NCBI RefSeq assembly: GCF_002498315.1
Contig: NZ_DAGX01000007.1
Span: 62,001 to 126,000, forward strand
Length of the DNA: 64,000 nucleotides
Reading direction: 5' to 3'
Source of the DNA: Methanofollis sp. UBA420
GTDB taxonomy: Archaea; Halobacteriota; Methanomicrobia; Methanomicrobiales; Methanofollaceae
Numbering within the stretch: the first letter of the stretch is position 1; each line of letters begins with the position of its first letter. The position numbers and the translations under genes are program-made. The notes beneath the pieces were generated by a model. It had not been told where the DNA came from, made no database searches, and saw only the letters and a list, made by a program, of their open reading frames with translations. Positions 48,906-57,289 of the stretch are shown in pieces.

Positions 48906-50461
48906 AGGTACCGCCCCCGCCTTTCGATCTCTTCCTCGCGCTCGGCGATACGCTCCGCCCCGGGGAGGGCCGTGGCATAGCCGCGGAGGAAGGCCTTCTT
49001 CAACTCGTCGGGGTTCTCTGTCGTGCTTTCCAGGGTCTGGAAGAGGACGTGGAGGTCCACGCCGCGGTCCTCGATCTCGGAGGACGAATGGGCAAGCCCG
49101 AAGTCGATGAGCACGCACCTGCCGTCCCTCTCGATCATGTTCGAGGTTGTCAGGTCGCCGTGGACGATCCCGGCAGCATGGAGGCGGCCGACCGCGACGC
49201 CGGCGCGCTCCAGGTTCTCCGGCGTCGGGGCGTCCCGCAGGATCGTCCCCTCGACCCTCTCCATCATGATCGTGTCGCCGGTGACATCGTAGAGGATCGG
49301 CGTCGGCACCCCGGCCTTCCGGGCTGCGGCGATCAGCCGCGCCTCGGCCCGCGTCCTCTCCGCGATCAGGCGGGCGTCCAGGGCCGCGACCCTGTACGAC
49401 TTCGAGACACGCCTCTTCATCACCGTATCATCGTCGATCGTTACGACCGCCTCCGCGCCCCGGCGCGGCCCCTCCTCGGCCGGGCGCAGCACCTCGCCGT
49501 GCCGCCAGACCACGTCCACCTCATTGGCGCGGTAGTGGGAGTTCGCCCGCGACGCCTCGACCGGGATCGTCGCCCCGCTCTCCAGCATGATCCGGCCCGT
49601 GTAGGCGATCATCGCACCATTATCGCCGCAGAACTGCCGCTCGGGCACGAAGAGTTCGGCGCCCCTCTCCTTGCACATCGTCTTCAGCATCTCGCGGAGA
49701 CGCCCGTTTGCGGCGACACCGCCGACCAGGAGCACCTCGTCCTTACCTGCCTGGGCAAGGGCCCTTTCGGTCACCTCGACACACATCCCGAAGGCCGTCT
49801 CCTGGAGAGAGTGGCAGACGTCCTCGATGTCGGCCTTGCTCTCCTGTGCGGCGGAGATCAGGCCGGAAAAGGCGAGGTCCATCCCCTTCACCGTATAGGG
49901 CAGGTCGATATACCGCCCGCCGCGGGCGAGTGCCTCGATCTTCGGCCCGCCCGGGTGGGGGAAGTCCTTACTCCGGGCAAACTTGTCCAGCCCATTCCCG
50001 AGCCCGATATCCAGGGTCTCGCCGAAGATGCGGTACCGGCCATTCAGGTAGCCGAGCACCTGGGTGTTCGCTCCGGAGACATACAGGGTGATCGGGTCCT
50101 TGCACCCGGTCGCCCACCGGCCGATCTCAACATGCGCGACGCAGTGGTTTACCCCGATCAGGGGCACGTCGAGGGCGAGGGCAAGGGCTCTCGCCGCCGT
50201 CGCCACAGTCCGCAGGCAGGGGCCGAGCCCCGGCCCCTGCGAGAAGGCCACCGCCGTGATCTCGTCCGGATCCGTAAGCACGCGGGAGACGACCTCCCGC
50301 ATCGCGGAGGCATGGTGCTGGGCGGCCTCCCGCGGGTGAATCCCCCCGCTCGGAGGCTGATACGGACTGGAGTAGAGGGAAACAAGATCCTCGCCGAAAA
50401 TAGCGGCACTGAGGTTCCAGGCCGTCCCCTCAATACCCAGTACCTTTCCGCCCTTTTGCAT
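48902..50461 (-). CDS. bifunctional Kae1-Bud32 (tRNA t6A synthesis, KEOPS)
   Basis: 519 residues, a natural fusion. Residues 1-325 are Kae1, with metal ligands His106 and His110 in NHCVAH, TLYVSGANTQVL (about 125) and EIALARGG-type IEALARGGRY. After a linker, residues about 345-519 are the Bud32 atypical kinase with MMERVEGTIL, the catalytic loop HGDLTTSNMI and IDFGLAHSS. Together they form the catalytic core of the KEOPS complex that makes threonylcarbamoyladenosine at tRNA A37. Between rps27ae and rdgB in the operon; its TGA overlaps the rdgB start. Confidence 0.95.
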   Translation of the reverse strand: MQKGGKVLGIEGTAWNLSAAIFGEDLVSLYSSPYQPPSGGIHPREAAQHHASAMREVVSRVLTDPDEITAVAFSQGPGLGPCLRTVATAARALALALDVPLIGVNHCVAHVEIGRWATGCKDPITLYVSGANTQVLGYLNGRYRIFGETLDIGLGNGLDKFARSKDFPHPGGPKIEALARGGRYIDLPYTVKGMDLAFSGLISAAQESKADIEDVCHSLQETAFGMCVEVTERALAQAGKDEVLLVGGVAANGRLREMLKTMCKERGAELFVPERQFCGDNGAMIAYTGRIMLESGATIPVEASRANSHYRANEVDVVWRHGEVLRPAEEGPRRGAEAVVTIDDDTVMKRRVSKSYRVAALDARLIAERTRAEARLIAAARKAGVPTPILYDVTGDTIMMERVEGTILRDAPTPENLERAGVAVGRLHAAGIVHGDLTTSNMIERDGRCVLIDFGLAHSSSEIEDRGVDLHVLFQTLESTTENPDELKKAFLRGYATALPGAERIAEREEEIERRGRYL

Positions 50462-50463
50462 CC

Positions 50464-50646
50464 TTATTCTGAAAACTCAGTATAGCCGCACTTCCCGCAG
50501 GCAAGGCGACCCTTGTGCTGGGCCATGAAGACGCCCACCCCGCAACGGGGACAGTACTTCCGCTGTGGCACTGCCTTGTCACCCTCGACCGAGAAATAGG
50601 CGCTGCGCTTTACTGCAGCCGGTGCAGCCTTCTTCGCCGCCGCCAT
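50464..50646 (-). CDS. rps27ae: 30S ribosomal protein S27ae
   Basis: 60 residues. Zinc ribbon CPRCGVGVFMAQHKGRLACGKCGYTEF at the C-terminus after a basic Ala/Lys-rich tail. Two bases separate its stop from the Kae1-Bud32 start, and one base separates it from rps24e. Confidence 0.95.
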   Translation of the reverse strand: MAAAKKAAPAAVKRSAYFSVEGDKAVPQRKYCPRCGVGVFMAQHKGRLACGKCGYTEFSE

Positions 50647-50647
50647 T

Positions 50648-50944
50648 TTACTCGGCCCCCTCTGCTGCCTTCGGGGCGCCCCTCTTGAGGAGGTACTCGC
50701 GCTCGGTCATCTTCAGGTTCTCCTCGTCGTCATAGATCCTGGCGACGCCCCGGAGTTCCATCATGCCGAACTGCTTCTTCGTTGAGTCGAGCACCGTCAG
50801 GCTTTCCTTGACATTCAGGAGGGCAGCCATTTTTCCGAGGATCTGTGCCCTCGAAGGTGTTGCGCCGTCGTAGGTAAGGGTAAAATGCACTTCCCTCCGG
50901 CTCAGAAGTTCATTCCGGTAGTCACGGGTGATCTCAAATTCCAT
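50648..50944 (-). CDS. rps24e: 30S ribosomal protein S24e
   Basis: 98 residues. Family-typical MEFEITRDYRNELLSRREVHFTL start and the internal TPSRAQILGKMAALLNVK and QFGMMELRGVARIYDD segments. Directly upstream of rps27ae (1-base gap). The 63 bases between it and the kinase gene contain an AT-rich run (tatttatttaaagc, 50968) that may hold its own promoter. Confidence 0.95.
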   Translation of the reverse strand: MEFEITRDYRNELLSRREVHFTLTYDGATPSRAQILGKMAALLNVKESLTVLDSTKKQFGMMELRGVARIYDDEENLKMTEREYLLKRGAPKAAEGAE

Positions 50945-51007
50945 CGATATCCCTCAAATATTGTCTACATATTTATTTAAAGCATGGGGGTTGATCCGGA
51001 TCCCGGG

Positions 51008-51496
51008 TTATACCGGGACAAAAAGGGAATATAGATCGTTTGCAAGAGTTTTCAGGTCTTCTGTAACGATGCAGGCCACCAGCCCCTCTCCTGGCTGCCC
51101 GTACAGGATCACCGATCCCTCGGGGGCGAGACGGGCGAGCGGGATCACCGCCAGATCCTCCTCCCCGTCGACGATGATAAGGACGGGCGGGTGCTCCACG
51201 GCATCTTTGAGGGCCCGGACCAGTTCCTCAGTGAGGGTGCCTGCCGGATTCTTCACCTGCACCCTGCGGTGGGCGCAGAGGGGAGTCTTTGCACAGGGCG
51301 CCCGCATCGTGTACCCGTCGATGACGGCGATCTCAGGCGACCCCCCTGCCGCCAGCAGGTTGTGCGTCACCACGTCCCCCACCGTATAAACGGTTCTGCC
51401 TGCAAGCAGGGGGAGAGCGTCGACAAGTTCAGGAAAGAGCCTGCCGATCGGCTTTTTGAAACGGTCTCTGCACTCTTCAGGGAGGCGGAGCATCAA
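51008..51496 (-). CDS. GTP-dependent dephospho-CoA kinase (DUF359)
   Basis: 162 residues. Archaeal-type kinase for the last step of coenzyme A synthesis. Contains YTVGDVVTHNLLAAG (about 37-51), VIDGYTMRAPC, VKNPAGTLTEEL and VDGEEDLAVIPLARLAPEGSVILYGQPGEGLV (about 109-140), all diagnostic of the family. The start overlaps the end of the Spt4 gene by 4 bases. Confidence 0.92.
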   Translation of the reverse strand: MMLRLPEECRDRFKKPIGRLFPELVDALPLLAGRTVYTVGDVVTHNLLAAGGSPEIAVIDGYTMRAPCAKTPLCAHRRVQVKNPAGTLTEELVRALKDAVEHPPVLIIVDGEEDLAVIPLARLAPEGSVILYGQPGEGLVACIVTEDLKTLANDLYSLFVPV

Positions 51497-51699
51497 CGGA
51501 CCTTCAGAGCGTACCTGCCGGGCATTTCGAGGTTCATCCGGCGTGCTATCTCCGACCCTTCAGGGTTGATGATAATGAGGTAGCCTGCCCAGTCCTCGGT
51601 GAGGTTCGTCGATCCACAGGTCACACAGGACTCTCCCTCGACCACTTTGTGGCAGTCGCGGCAGACCTTCACCATCTTCTTCTTACGCGCTGGCGCCAT
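51493..51699 (-). CDS. spt4: RNA polymerase subunit E'' / transcription elongation factor Spt4
   Basis: 68 residues from ATG 51699 (MAPARKKKMVKVCRDCHKVV). Zinc knuckles CRDCHKVV and CVTCGST. It partners Spt5 as a processivity factor. Overlaps the rpoE1 stop by 17 bases; an internal ATG (MVKVC) at 51675 is an alternative start. Confidence 0.92.
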   Translation of the reverse strand: MAPARKKKMVKVCRDCHKVVEGESCVTCGSTNLTEDWAGYLIIINPEGSEIARRMNLEMPGRYALKVR

Positions 51700-52258
51700 G
51701 GCTCTCCTGCTCCTTTGTGCGCTCTTCGACAAGCCATTTTTCCGTGCCGAGACCGGCCTGCCGCATCGTCAGCCCGATCTTGCTCTCGCGGGGCTCGCGC
51801 TCGTTGAGGCTCAGGGTCACCACCCGGCAGCGGATCCCGTCCCCGACCTGGATGGCCCGGCCCGACTCCTGGCAGTTGAGGGTGTTGTTCTTCTCGTCGT
51901 AGGTGATGAAGTCGTCGGAGATCTGGCTCACGTGGAGCATCGCGTCGATCGGCCCCAGGGAAATGAACGCCCCGAAACTTGTCGTTTCCACGACCTCCCC
52001 TTCGATCACTTCCTGGAGGGCGATCCTGAGCACCAGGGCCTCGAAGGTGACGTCATAATAAACTGCCCCATCGCCGGGGACGATCTCGCCCTCGCCGACC
52101 CTGTCGATCGTGGTTACGGCAATGAAAATGCCGATCTCTTTGTCTATGCTCCCTTCAAGCTGTTTCTGGAGTTCGTCCAGGATAACAGTTTCCAGGTCCT
52201 CGCCAAGGCGGTGCGGCGGCACCCTGACCTTGTCCTCGAGCGTCACACGATAATACAT
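51683..52258 (-). CDS. rpoE1: DNA-directed RNA polymerase subunit E' (Rpo7)
   Basis: 191 residues. N-terminal RNP-like domain MYYRVTLEDKVRVPPHRLG and a C-terminal S1 domain (GEVVETTSFGAFISLGPIDAMLHVSQI, about 85-111). Forms the RNA-polymerase stalk with Rpo4. Part of the conserved aIF2-gamma/PIN/RpoE1/Spt4 gene string of euryarchaea. Confidence 0.95.
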   Translation of the reverse strand: MYYRVTLEDKVRVPPHRLGEDLETVILDELQKQLEGSIDKEIGIFIAVTTIDRVGEGEIVPGDGAVYYDVTFEALVLRIALQEVIEGEVVETTSFGAFISLGPIDAMLHVSQISDDFITYDEKNNTLNCQESGRAIQVGDGIRCRVVTLSLNEREPRESKIGLTMRQAGLGTEKWLVEERTKEQESHGASA

Positions 52259-52259
52259 G

Positions 52260-52640
52260 CTATCCCCTTAAAATTTCCAATTTTTTCTGGCTTCTCAATG
52301 AGATTACAGGGACGCCCGCCGCGAGAAGGGCATTCCTCAGGCGGCGGTCGTTCGTCGCCACCATACACCCCTCTGCGGCCGCGTACGCCTCCACGCGGTC
52401 GTCGACCGCCCGGGCACTGCTCTGGCTCTCGACCTCGCGGCAGTGCTCTGCGAACATCAGCCCGGCCCGTGCCGCGGCGGCGTCGTTCCCGCCGCCCCGG
52501 GCAAGCCCCTCCAGCTCGCGCTTCACGTCGACGAGCACGAGCGGCTCATACCTCCCGAGGAGGTATCTGAGCTCCTCGAAGAGATCGATGCGGAACTGCA
52601 CGGGCATCATCAGGGCATTGGTGTCCAGGAGCACCTTCAC
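52260..52640 (-). CDS. PIN-domain protein (Fcf1/Utp24-like)
   Basis: 126 residues from GTG 52640 (VKVLLDTNALMMPVQF), which overlaps the aIF2-gamma stop in a GTGA arrangement. PIN acidic residues: LLDTNAL, VKRELEGLARG, DDRVEAYA and TNDRRLRNALL. Archaeal members next to aIF2-gamma and rpoE belong to the COG1412 group related to Fcf1/Utp24 and are thought to process rRNA; toxin activity is unlikely as no antitoxin is adjacent. Confidence 0.88.
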   Translation of the reverse strand: MKVLLDTNALMMPVQFRIDLFEELRYLLGRYEPLVLVDVKRELEGLARGGGNDAAAARAGLMFAEHCREVESQSSARAVDDRVEAYAAAEGCMVATNDRRLRNALLAAGVPVISLRSQKKLEILRG

Positions 52641-53860
52641 TCGGCAAGGATCCCCATGCCGATCAGACGCCACCGCCCTTCGACCTGGCGGCTGATCGCA
52701 ATCCTCGCTCCCGCATCCGCACATACCGGCCTCTTCAGGACCACTTCTGCCTGGTCCTTCTTCGTGTTCGTCACCACGCCGACGGTCACTGCCGTGCCCA
52801 CCGAGAGCATCAGCGGTTCCTTGTGCTTCAGCGGCGTGATATCCAGTTCGCTTCCTGACCCGACGACCCTGTCCATCAACTTCACGGTGAAGGTAAGGTG
52901 GTCGTGGATCGGCGGGAGGTCACCGACATGCCCTGCGACCTGGCCGACAAGGGTGTCGCTCTTCGTGATCGCGGGGTCGAGCTTCGTGCCGAGTGCCATC
53001 AGCCCACCAGGCGCCGCCTCACTCACTTTCTTGTCGCCGGTGTGGATCGCGACGACCTTGGTGATGATCGGTTCCCAGACCGTCTTGTTCTCGGTCTGGG
53101 TCTGGATGCCCGGCCTGATCTCGATCTCTTCGCCGTCTTTGATGACGCCGCTTGTCAGGGACCCGCCGATCACGCCGCCCTTCAGGTCACGCCAGTTCGC
53201 TCCCGGCTTGTTGATGTCGAAGGAGCGGGCGATGAGCATCCTGGCCGGTGCCTCGGGGTCGCGCTCAGGGATCGGGATATTTTTGTCGAGTGCATCGATG
53301 AGGGCCCCGATATTGATCCCTTTCTGGGCAGAAACCGGGATAATGGGTGCGTTCTCAGCGATTGTTCCCTTCACGAACTTTTTTATCTGGCTATAGTGTT
53401 TGAGGGCGTCTGCCTGGGAGACGACGTCGATCTTGTTCTGAACGATGACGATATTCTTGATCCCCACCAGTTCGAGAGCCGAAAGGTGTTCCTTCGTCTG
53501 AGGCTGTGGGCAGGGCTCGTTTGCGGCGATGACAAGCATTGCGCCGTCCATCAGGGCCGAGCCCGAGAGCATCGTCGCCATCAGGGTCTCGTGGCCTGGT
53601 GCGTCCACGAAGGAGACGGTCCTGAACGGGGTGCAGGCGGCCCCGCAGATCGGGCAGACGTCCTTCGTGGAATAGGCTTCGCTCCCCTCATGGTTTTCAC
53701 AGCGGTAGAAGGTGGCGTCGGCATAGCCGAGCCTGATCGAGATCCCCCGCTTCATCTCCTCACTGTGGCGGTCGGTCCACATCCCGGTGAGTCCGGAGAC
53801 GAGGGTCGTCTTGCCGTGGTCCACGTGCCCGACAAGTCCGATATTGACGTTGGGTATCAT
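52637..53860 (-). CDS. eif2g: translation initiation factor aIF2 gamma subunit
   Basis: 407 residues from ATG 53860 (MIPNVNIGLVGHVDHGKTT); an upstream TTG would add four residues. GTPase with G1 GHVDHGKT (about 10-17), a zinc knuckle CENHE...CPICGAAC (about 55-80), DAPGHE (G3) and NKID (G4). Carries initiator tRNA to the 30S subunit. First gene of the information-processing run; the promoter should lie in the AT-rich 53880-53930 region (tatatatatcgcactctttat). Confidence 0.95.
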   Translation of the reverse strand: MIPNVNIGLVGHVDHGKTTLVSGLTGMWTDRHSEEMKRGISIRLGYADATFYRCENHEGSEAYSTKDVCPICGAACTPFRTVSFVDAPGHETLMATMLSGSALMDGAMLVIAANEPCPQPQTKEHLSALELVGIKNIVIVQNKIDVVSQADALKHYSQIKKFVKGTIAENAPIIPVSAQKGINIGALIDALDKNIPIPERDPEAPARMLIARSFDINKPGANWRDLKGGVIGGSLTSGVIKDGEEIEIRPGIQTQTENKTVWEPIITKVVAIHTGDKKVSEAAPGGLMALGTKLDPAITKSDTLVGQVAGHVGDLPPIHDHLTFTVKLMDRVVGSGSELDITPLKHKEPLMLSVGTAVTVGVVTNTKKDQAEVVLKRPVCADAGARIAISRQVEGRWRLIGMGILAE

Positions 53861-54014
53861 AGCATCATGCAAACTGATTCAAACCTCCCTTCCTATATAT
53901 ATCGCACTCTTTATAGATAAATCGGTGCCGGACACGGGGGCCGGAAAATCCCGGGGAGGGCCGGGCGTTGCATACGATGTATGTTTCTGTTTCGGCAGAG
54001 GCAATGAATTGGTG

Positions 54015-54050
54015 TTACGCGCAATGCCATGCTTTATATTTTTACGCGTA
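54015..54050 (+). promoter_or_regulatory. nikR promoter with putative autoregulatory operator
   Basis: TATA box ctttatatt (54032-54040) lies 23-31 bases before the nikR ATG. It is bracketed by two gttacgcg/tttacgcg words (54014-54021 and 54041-54048); the second is part of the palindrome tacgcgta (54043-54050). Repressor binding there would block TBP or initiation, so autoregulation by nickel-loaded NikR is plausible. Confidence 0.5.
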
Positions 54051-54062
54051 CTACAGGATCGT

Positions 54063-54491
54063 ATGAACCCAGAGAGCGAACTCTCCAGGATCGGCATCTC
54101 GCTGCCGAAGAACCTGCTCGACAAGTTCGACGGCATCATCAGCGCACGGGGCTACTCCTCACGTTCCGAGGGTATCAGGGATGCGATCCGGAGTTACATC
54201 ACCTACTACCAGTGGATGTCCGACGTCAAGGGCGAGAGGCAGGGCGTGATCACGATGGTCTATGACCACGAGCAGCGCGGCCTCCTCCAGACGATCACCG
54301 ACATCCAGCACGAGTACATCCATACCATCCAGGCATCGATGCATGCCCATCTCAGTCATGACCAGTGCATGGAAGTGATCCTCCTCCGCGGCGACGGTGC
54401 GGCCCTCAAGACGATTGCCGAGCGGCTCATGTCCCAGAAGGGTGTGGAATCGGTAAAATTGACGACGATACCGATTGAGAAGGAGGATTAA
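54063..54491 (+). CDS. nikR: nickel-responsive transcriptional regulator NikR
   Basis: 142 residues from ATG 54063 (MNPESELSRIGISLPKNLLD). Ribbon-helix-helix DNA-binding domain (about 5-48, with SRSEGIRDAIRSY) and a C-terminal ACT-like nickel domain. The four Ni ligands fit the family spacing H-x10-H-x1-H-x5-C: H in DIQHEY, MHAH and the C of DQCMEV. Represses nickel uptake genes when Ni is plentiful; nickel matters here for methyl-CoM reductase F430 and hydrogenases. No nickel transporter is adjacent. Confidence 0.93.
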   Translation: MNPESELSRIGISLPKNLLDKFDGIISARGYSSRSEGIRDAIRSYITYYQWMSDVKGERQGVITMVYDHEQRGLLQTITDIQHEYIHTIQASMHAHLSHDQCMEVILLRGDGAALKTIAERLMSQKGVESVKLTTIPIEKED

Positions 54492-54775
54492 CCCCCTCCC
54501 TCACAGGCATTGTCGATGTTCTTCCAGGCGTCTCCGAGGTCTTTGCCGAACTCCCTCTCTCTCCTGATGAGGTCTTCGGCGCTCTCCTCTCTCTCTTCCC
54601 GGGTGCGTCCCGGCTGTGCGGCAGGTTCCAGCGTGTCGACCCGGTACAGCAGGCCTGTGGTATCGATCTCGGCAAAGGTTTCCCCCCTGACCTCCTCGAT
54701 CCTCGCCACCTTCCCGGCCGTGCCGGTCCGCGGGTAGCGTACCGCCATCCCGACAGCGATCTCCGCGGTCTCCAT
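54488..54775 (-). CDS. DUF2098 family protein
   Basis: 95 residues. Starts METAEIAVGMAVRYPRTGTAGKVARI with a beta-barrel-like N-terminal half and a charged helical C-terminus (REEREESAEDLIRREREFGK). DUF2098 is a methanogen-restricted family of unknown function. Convergent with nikR (4-base overlap) and divergent from the McrA thioamidation gene (53 bases apart). Confidence 0.85.
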   Translation of the reverse strand: METAEIAVGMAVRYPRTGTAGKVARIEEVRGETFAEIDTTGLLYRVDTLEPAAQPGRTREEREESAEDLIRREREFGKDLGDAWKNIDNACEGGG

Positions 54776-54828
54776 GCAGGAGAATAGAGCGTGAAGATAT
54801 AAAATATCGCCCGGCCAATCCCCTGATA

Positions 54829-56004
54829 ATGTCCGTCACCTTCAACCACGTCAAAAAATGTTTTTTCGACGGCACCCACCGTTCATGCTCCCCTGAGGAG
54901 ACCCTGCAGGTCATCGGGCCCATGATGGACGAGATCGGCGTCGTCTCGGTCGAGGACGTCACCTCTCTCGACCGCCTGGGCATCCCCTGTTTCTCGGCCT
55001 TCCGCCCGCGTGCCGCCATCGGTGCGGCAAAATACCATGCCGGCAAGGGGAAGGGGCCCCTGCAGGCCGAGGTCTCCGCGATGATGGAGGCGGTCGAACG
55101 CTACTCCGGCGAGTATCATGGCGACCGTATGGAATACGCGAGTTTCGAGGAACTCGGGCCGATACGTGCCCTCGACCCGGCCGACCTCATCCTGCCGCGG
55201 CCCCTGGAGAAGGACGAGAAGATCCACTGGAGCCCGGCCACAGACATCCTGAACGACGAAGAGCTCCTCGTGCCCTCGAATGCCGTCTTCCATCCGTACG
55301 ACTGCCTGGGCATGACCGTTCCCCTCTTCACCTCGGACACGAACGGCCTTGCAGCAGGGAATATCATGGAGGAGGCCGTCCTCCATGCACTCCTCGAAGT
55401 GATCGAGCGCGACGCCCTCTCGCGGGCCGAAAGGCTGCGGAATATGGGGCGGCGCCTTGCGGTCAGCGCCGACGGCCCGGTGCGGGAGGTCCTCGACCTC
55501 TTTGAGGGGCACGGCATCGCTGTCCACCTCTGGCTCCTGGAGGGGCGGACCGGCATCCCGACGGTCGCCGCGGCTGCCGACGACACGGTCGCGAGGGATC
55601 CGGCCCTCCTTGTGATGGGCGCCGGAACCCATCCCGACCCGACGATCGCGGCCCTCCGCGCCCTCACCGAGGTGGCGCAGAGCCGTGCGAGCCAGCTCCA
55701 GGGCGGCCGGGTCAACGAGGGCCGGCAGCACCTGATCGAACGGGCGGGCTACGAGAGGATGAAGCGGATAAATGGTGCGTGGTTCCGAGAGGCCCCGTCG
55801 GTTCCGATCGAGGAGATCCCTAACCGTGCAACCGCGTATTTCGACGACGACATCAGGGTCGTTCTCGACGAGGTGGCGACCTCGGCCGACCGTGTCCTTC
55901 TCTGCGACCTCACGAGGACCGCCGTCCCGGTCGTCCGGGTGATCGTGCCGGGCTTCGAGGTCTCGCACATGAACTGCGACCGGGTCCCCCGCAGGCAGGG
56001 CTGA
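54829..56004 (+). CDS. ycaO: YcaO-type McrA-glycine thioamidation protein (methanogenesis marker 1)
   Basis: 391 residues. YcaO ATP-dependent cyclodehydratase fold: SAFRPRAAIGAAKYHAGKGKG (about 59-79), AEVSAMMEAVERYSGEYHG (about 83-101), DTNGLAAGNIMEEAVLHALLEVIERDALSR (about 166-195) and RALTEVAQSRASQLQGGR. In methanogens this protein, with TfuA, installs thioglycine in the active site of methyl-coenzyme M reductase. No tfuA is adjacent. The gene is a strong marker that this is a methanogen or close methane-metabolising relative. Confidence 0.93.
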   Translation: MSVTFNHVKKCFFDGTHRSCSPEETLQVIGPMMDEIGVVSVEDVTSLDRLGIPCFSAFRPRAAIGAAKYHAGKGKGPLQAEVSAMMEAVERYSGEYHGDRMEYASFEELGPIRALDPADLILPRPLEKDEKIHWSPATDILNDEELLVPSNAVFHPYDCLGMTVPLFTSDTNGLAAGNIMEEAVLHALLEVIERDALSRAERLRNMGRRLAVSADGPVREVLDLFEGHGIAVHLWLLEGRTGIPTVAAAADDTVARDPALLVMGAGTHPDPTIAALRALTEVAQSRASQLQGGRVNEGRQHLIERAGYERMKRINGAWFREAPSVPIEEIPNRATAYFDDDIRVVLDEVATSADRVLLCDLTRTAVPVVRVIVPGFEVSHMNCDRVPRRQG

Positions 56005-56323
56005 CAATGAGGGGGTGCCGATGTCGGGGGGGCTGCCGCTCGAAAACCTTCGGTTTTCTCAACTCCCTACGGTCGCCTCCCGGTCCCTCGGAAATCAAAG
56101 ATTTTCTCAAGCGTGCTGATGCTCGCACCCTGTAAGATCGGACGAGGATGGCAGTCCCCCCCTCAGAATCTCTGCTCTCTCTTCCCGGGCTCTATCCTGG
56201 ATTGGGGATCCGGGGGCTTGCCCCCGGTTCAGATTGTGGGGAAGGCGTCGGCCCGCGCTTCCCCCCGCGGGATCCGAATAGTCTCTCCTGACCCGCAGTA
56301 TGAAGACATCTCCAGAGCCCGAC
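56005..56323. repeat. non-coding region with dispersed hairpin repeats
   Basis: A stretch of 319 bases without a gene. Holds the hairpin gaaaaccttcggttttc (56042-56058) next to ggctgccgctc, a second hairpin gaaatcaaagattttc (56091-56106), and a long GC inverted repeat gatccgggggcttgcccccggttc (56207-56230). The same modules occur near 3.4 and 47.7 kb. Confidence 0.65.
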
Positions 56324-57289
56324 TTAGTACATCATCAATTTTCTGAGCCGCGAGACCAGAGCCACCGTGCCGGGCCGCGGGGGTGCGGTCTCCTCCTCAA
56401 ACTTCTTCCCCCGCAGAGCGGCGAAGATCGCGGCGATTGCCTTCCCGTGCGACGGGCCGTACCCGCCTTCGAGGACGAGGGCCGTAGGCAGGTCAAGAGA
56501 GAGGGCGAGGTTTGTCAGGAGCCCGTAGTCGTCCGGAGACAGGCGCATCTCTCCGTGCGGATCGTCGGCGAGGGCGTCCTGCCCGGCTGAGATGATCAAG
56601 AGGTCAGGGCGGTGCGCCCGGACCGCGGGGAGAAAGACCCCGGCAAAGAGGAAGGCATAGTCCGCGATCCCGCCGCCCGGCGCGATGGGCGCGTTGAGGC
56701 TGAACCCCCTGCCTGCGCCGGTGCCGACCTCCTCAGGCCATCCGGTTCCCGGAAAACCTCCCCTCTGGTGGACAGAGAGGTAGAGCACGCGGTCGGAGGC
56801 GAGAAAGATCTCCTGGGTGCCGTTCCCGTGGTGCAGGTCCCAGTCCAGAATCGCAACGCGGTCCACCTCCTGGAGGGCCTTTGCCGCGGCAAAGGCGGCG
56901 TTGTTGAAGATGCAAAAGCCCATCTGCCGTGCGGGTCTGGCATGGTGGCCGGGCGGGCGGACCAGGGCAAAACAGTTCTCGCCATCGAGGGCGCGCTCAG
57001 CCGCGGCGGCGGCCGACCCCGCGGCGGTGAGAGCGACCTCCAGGGTCGAGGGGGTGATATAGGTATTGTCATCGAGAAAACAGCAGCCCCTGCCCATCTC
57101 CCTGATCCACCGCACATAGGCCGGGTCATGGACGATCTCGATCTCGGCCGGGTCGGCCGCGACAGGGGGGCGGACAGGGATGTCAGGCGGGAGGCCTTCG
57201 AGGACCTCCCGCAGGCGGGCGCCTGTCTCGGCGCCTCCCTCCATATCGTGTTTCGCAAACACCCTGCCGGTGATCGCGGACGCTTTCAT
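56324..57289 (-). CDS. histone deacetylase/acetoin utilisation-family hydrolase
   Basis: 321 residues. Class II-type HDAC/amidohydrolase: RPPGHHA (His-His pair, about 110-116), GFCIFNNAAFAA (about 123-134), zinc ligands in DWDLHHGNGTQ (about 147-157) and SAGQDALADDP (about 230-240), and VLEGGY near the C-terminus (catalytic-pocket Gly-Gly-Tyr). A deacetylase of acetyl-lysine, acetylpolyamine or another N-acetyl group; in archaea the substrate is usually unknown. Its stop is 1 base from the aglB stop side; starts within the aglB 3' end (shared base 57289). Confidence 0.9.
   Translation of the reverse strand: MKASAITGRVFAKHDMEGGAETGARLREVLEGLPPDIPVRPPVAADPAEIEIVHDPAYVRWIREMGRGCCFLDDNTYITPSTLEVALTAAGSAAAAAERALDGENCFALVRPPGHHARPARQMGFCIFNNAAFAAAKALQEVDRVAILDWDLHHGNGTQEIFLASDRVLYLSVHQRGGFPGTGWPEEVGTGAGRGFSLNAPIAPGGGIADYAFLFAGVFLPAVRAHRPDLLIISAGQDALADDPHGEMRLSPDDYGLLTNLALSLDLPTALVLEGGYGPSHGKAIAAIFAALRGKKFEEETAPPRPGTVALVSRLRKLMMY

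Noticed and set aside
49049..50485. A 478-codon plus-strand frame opposite Kae1-Bud32
   Set aside because: Antisense shadow of a well-conserved protein.
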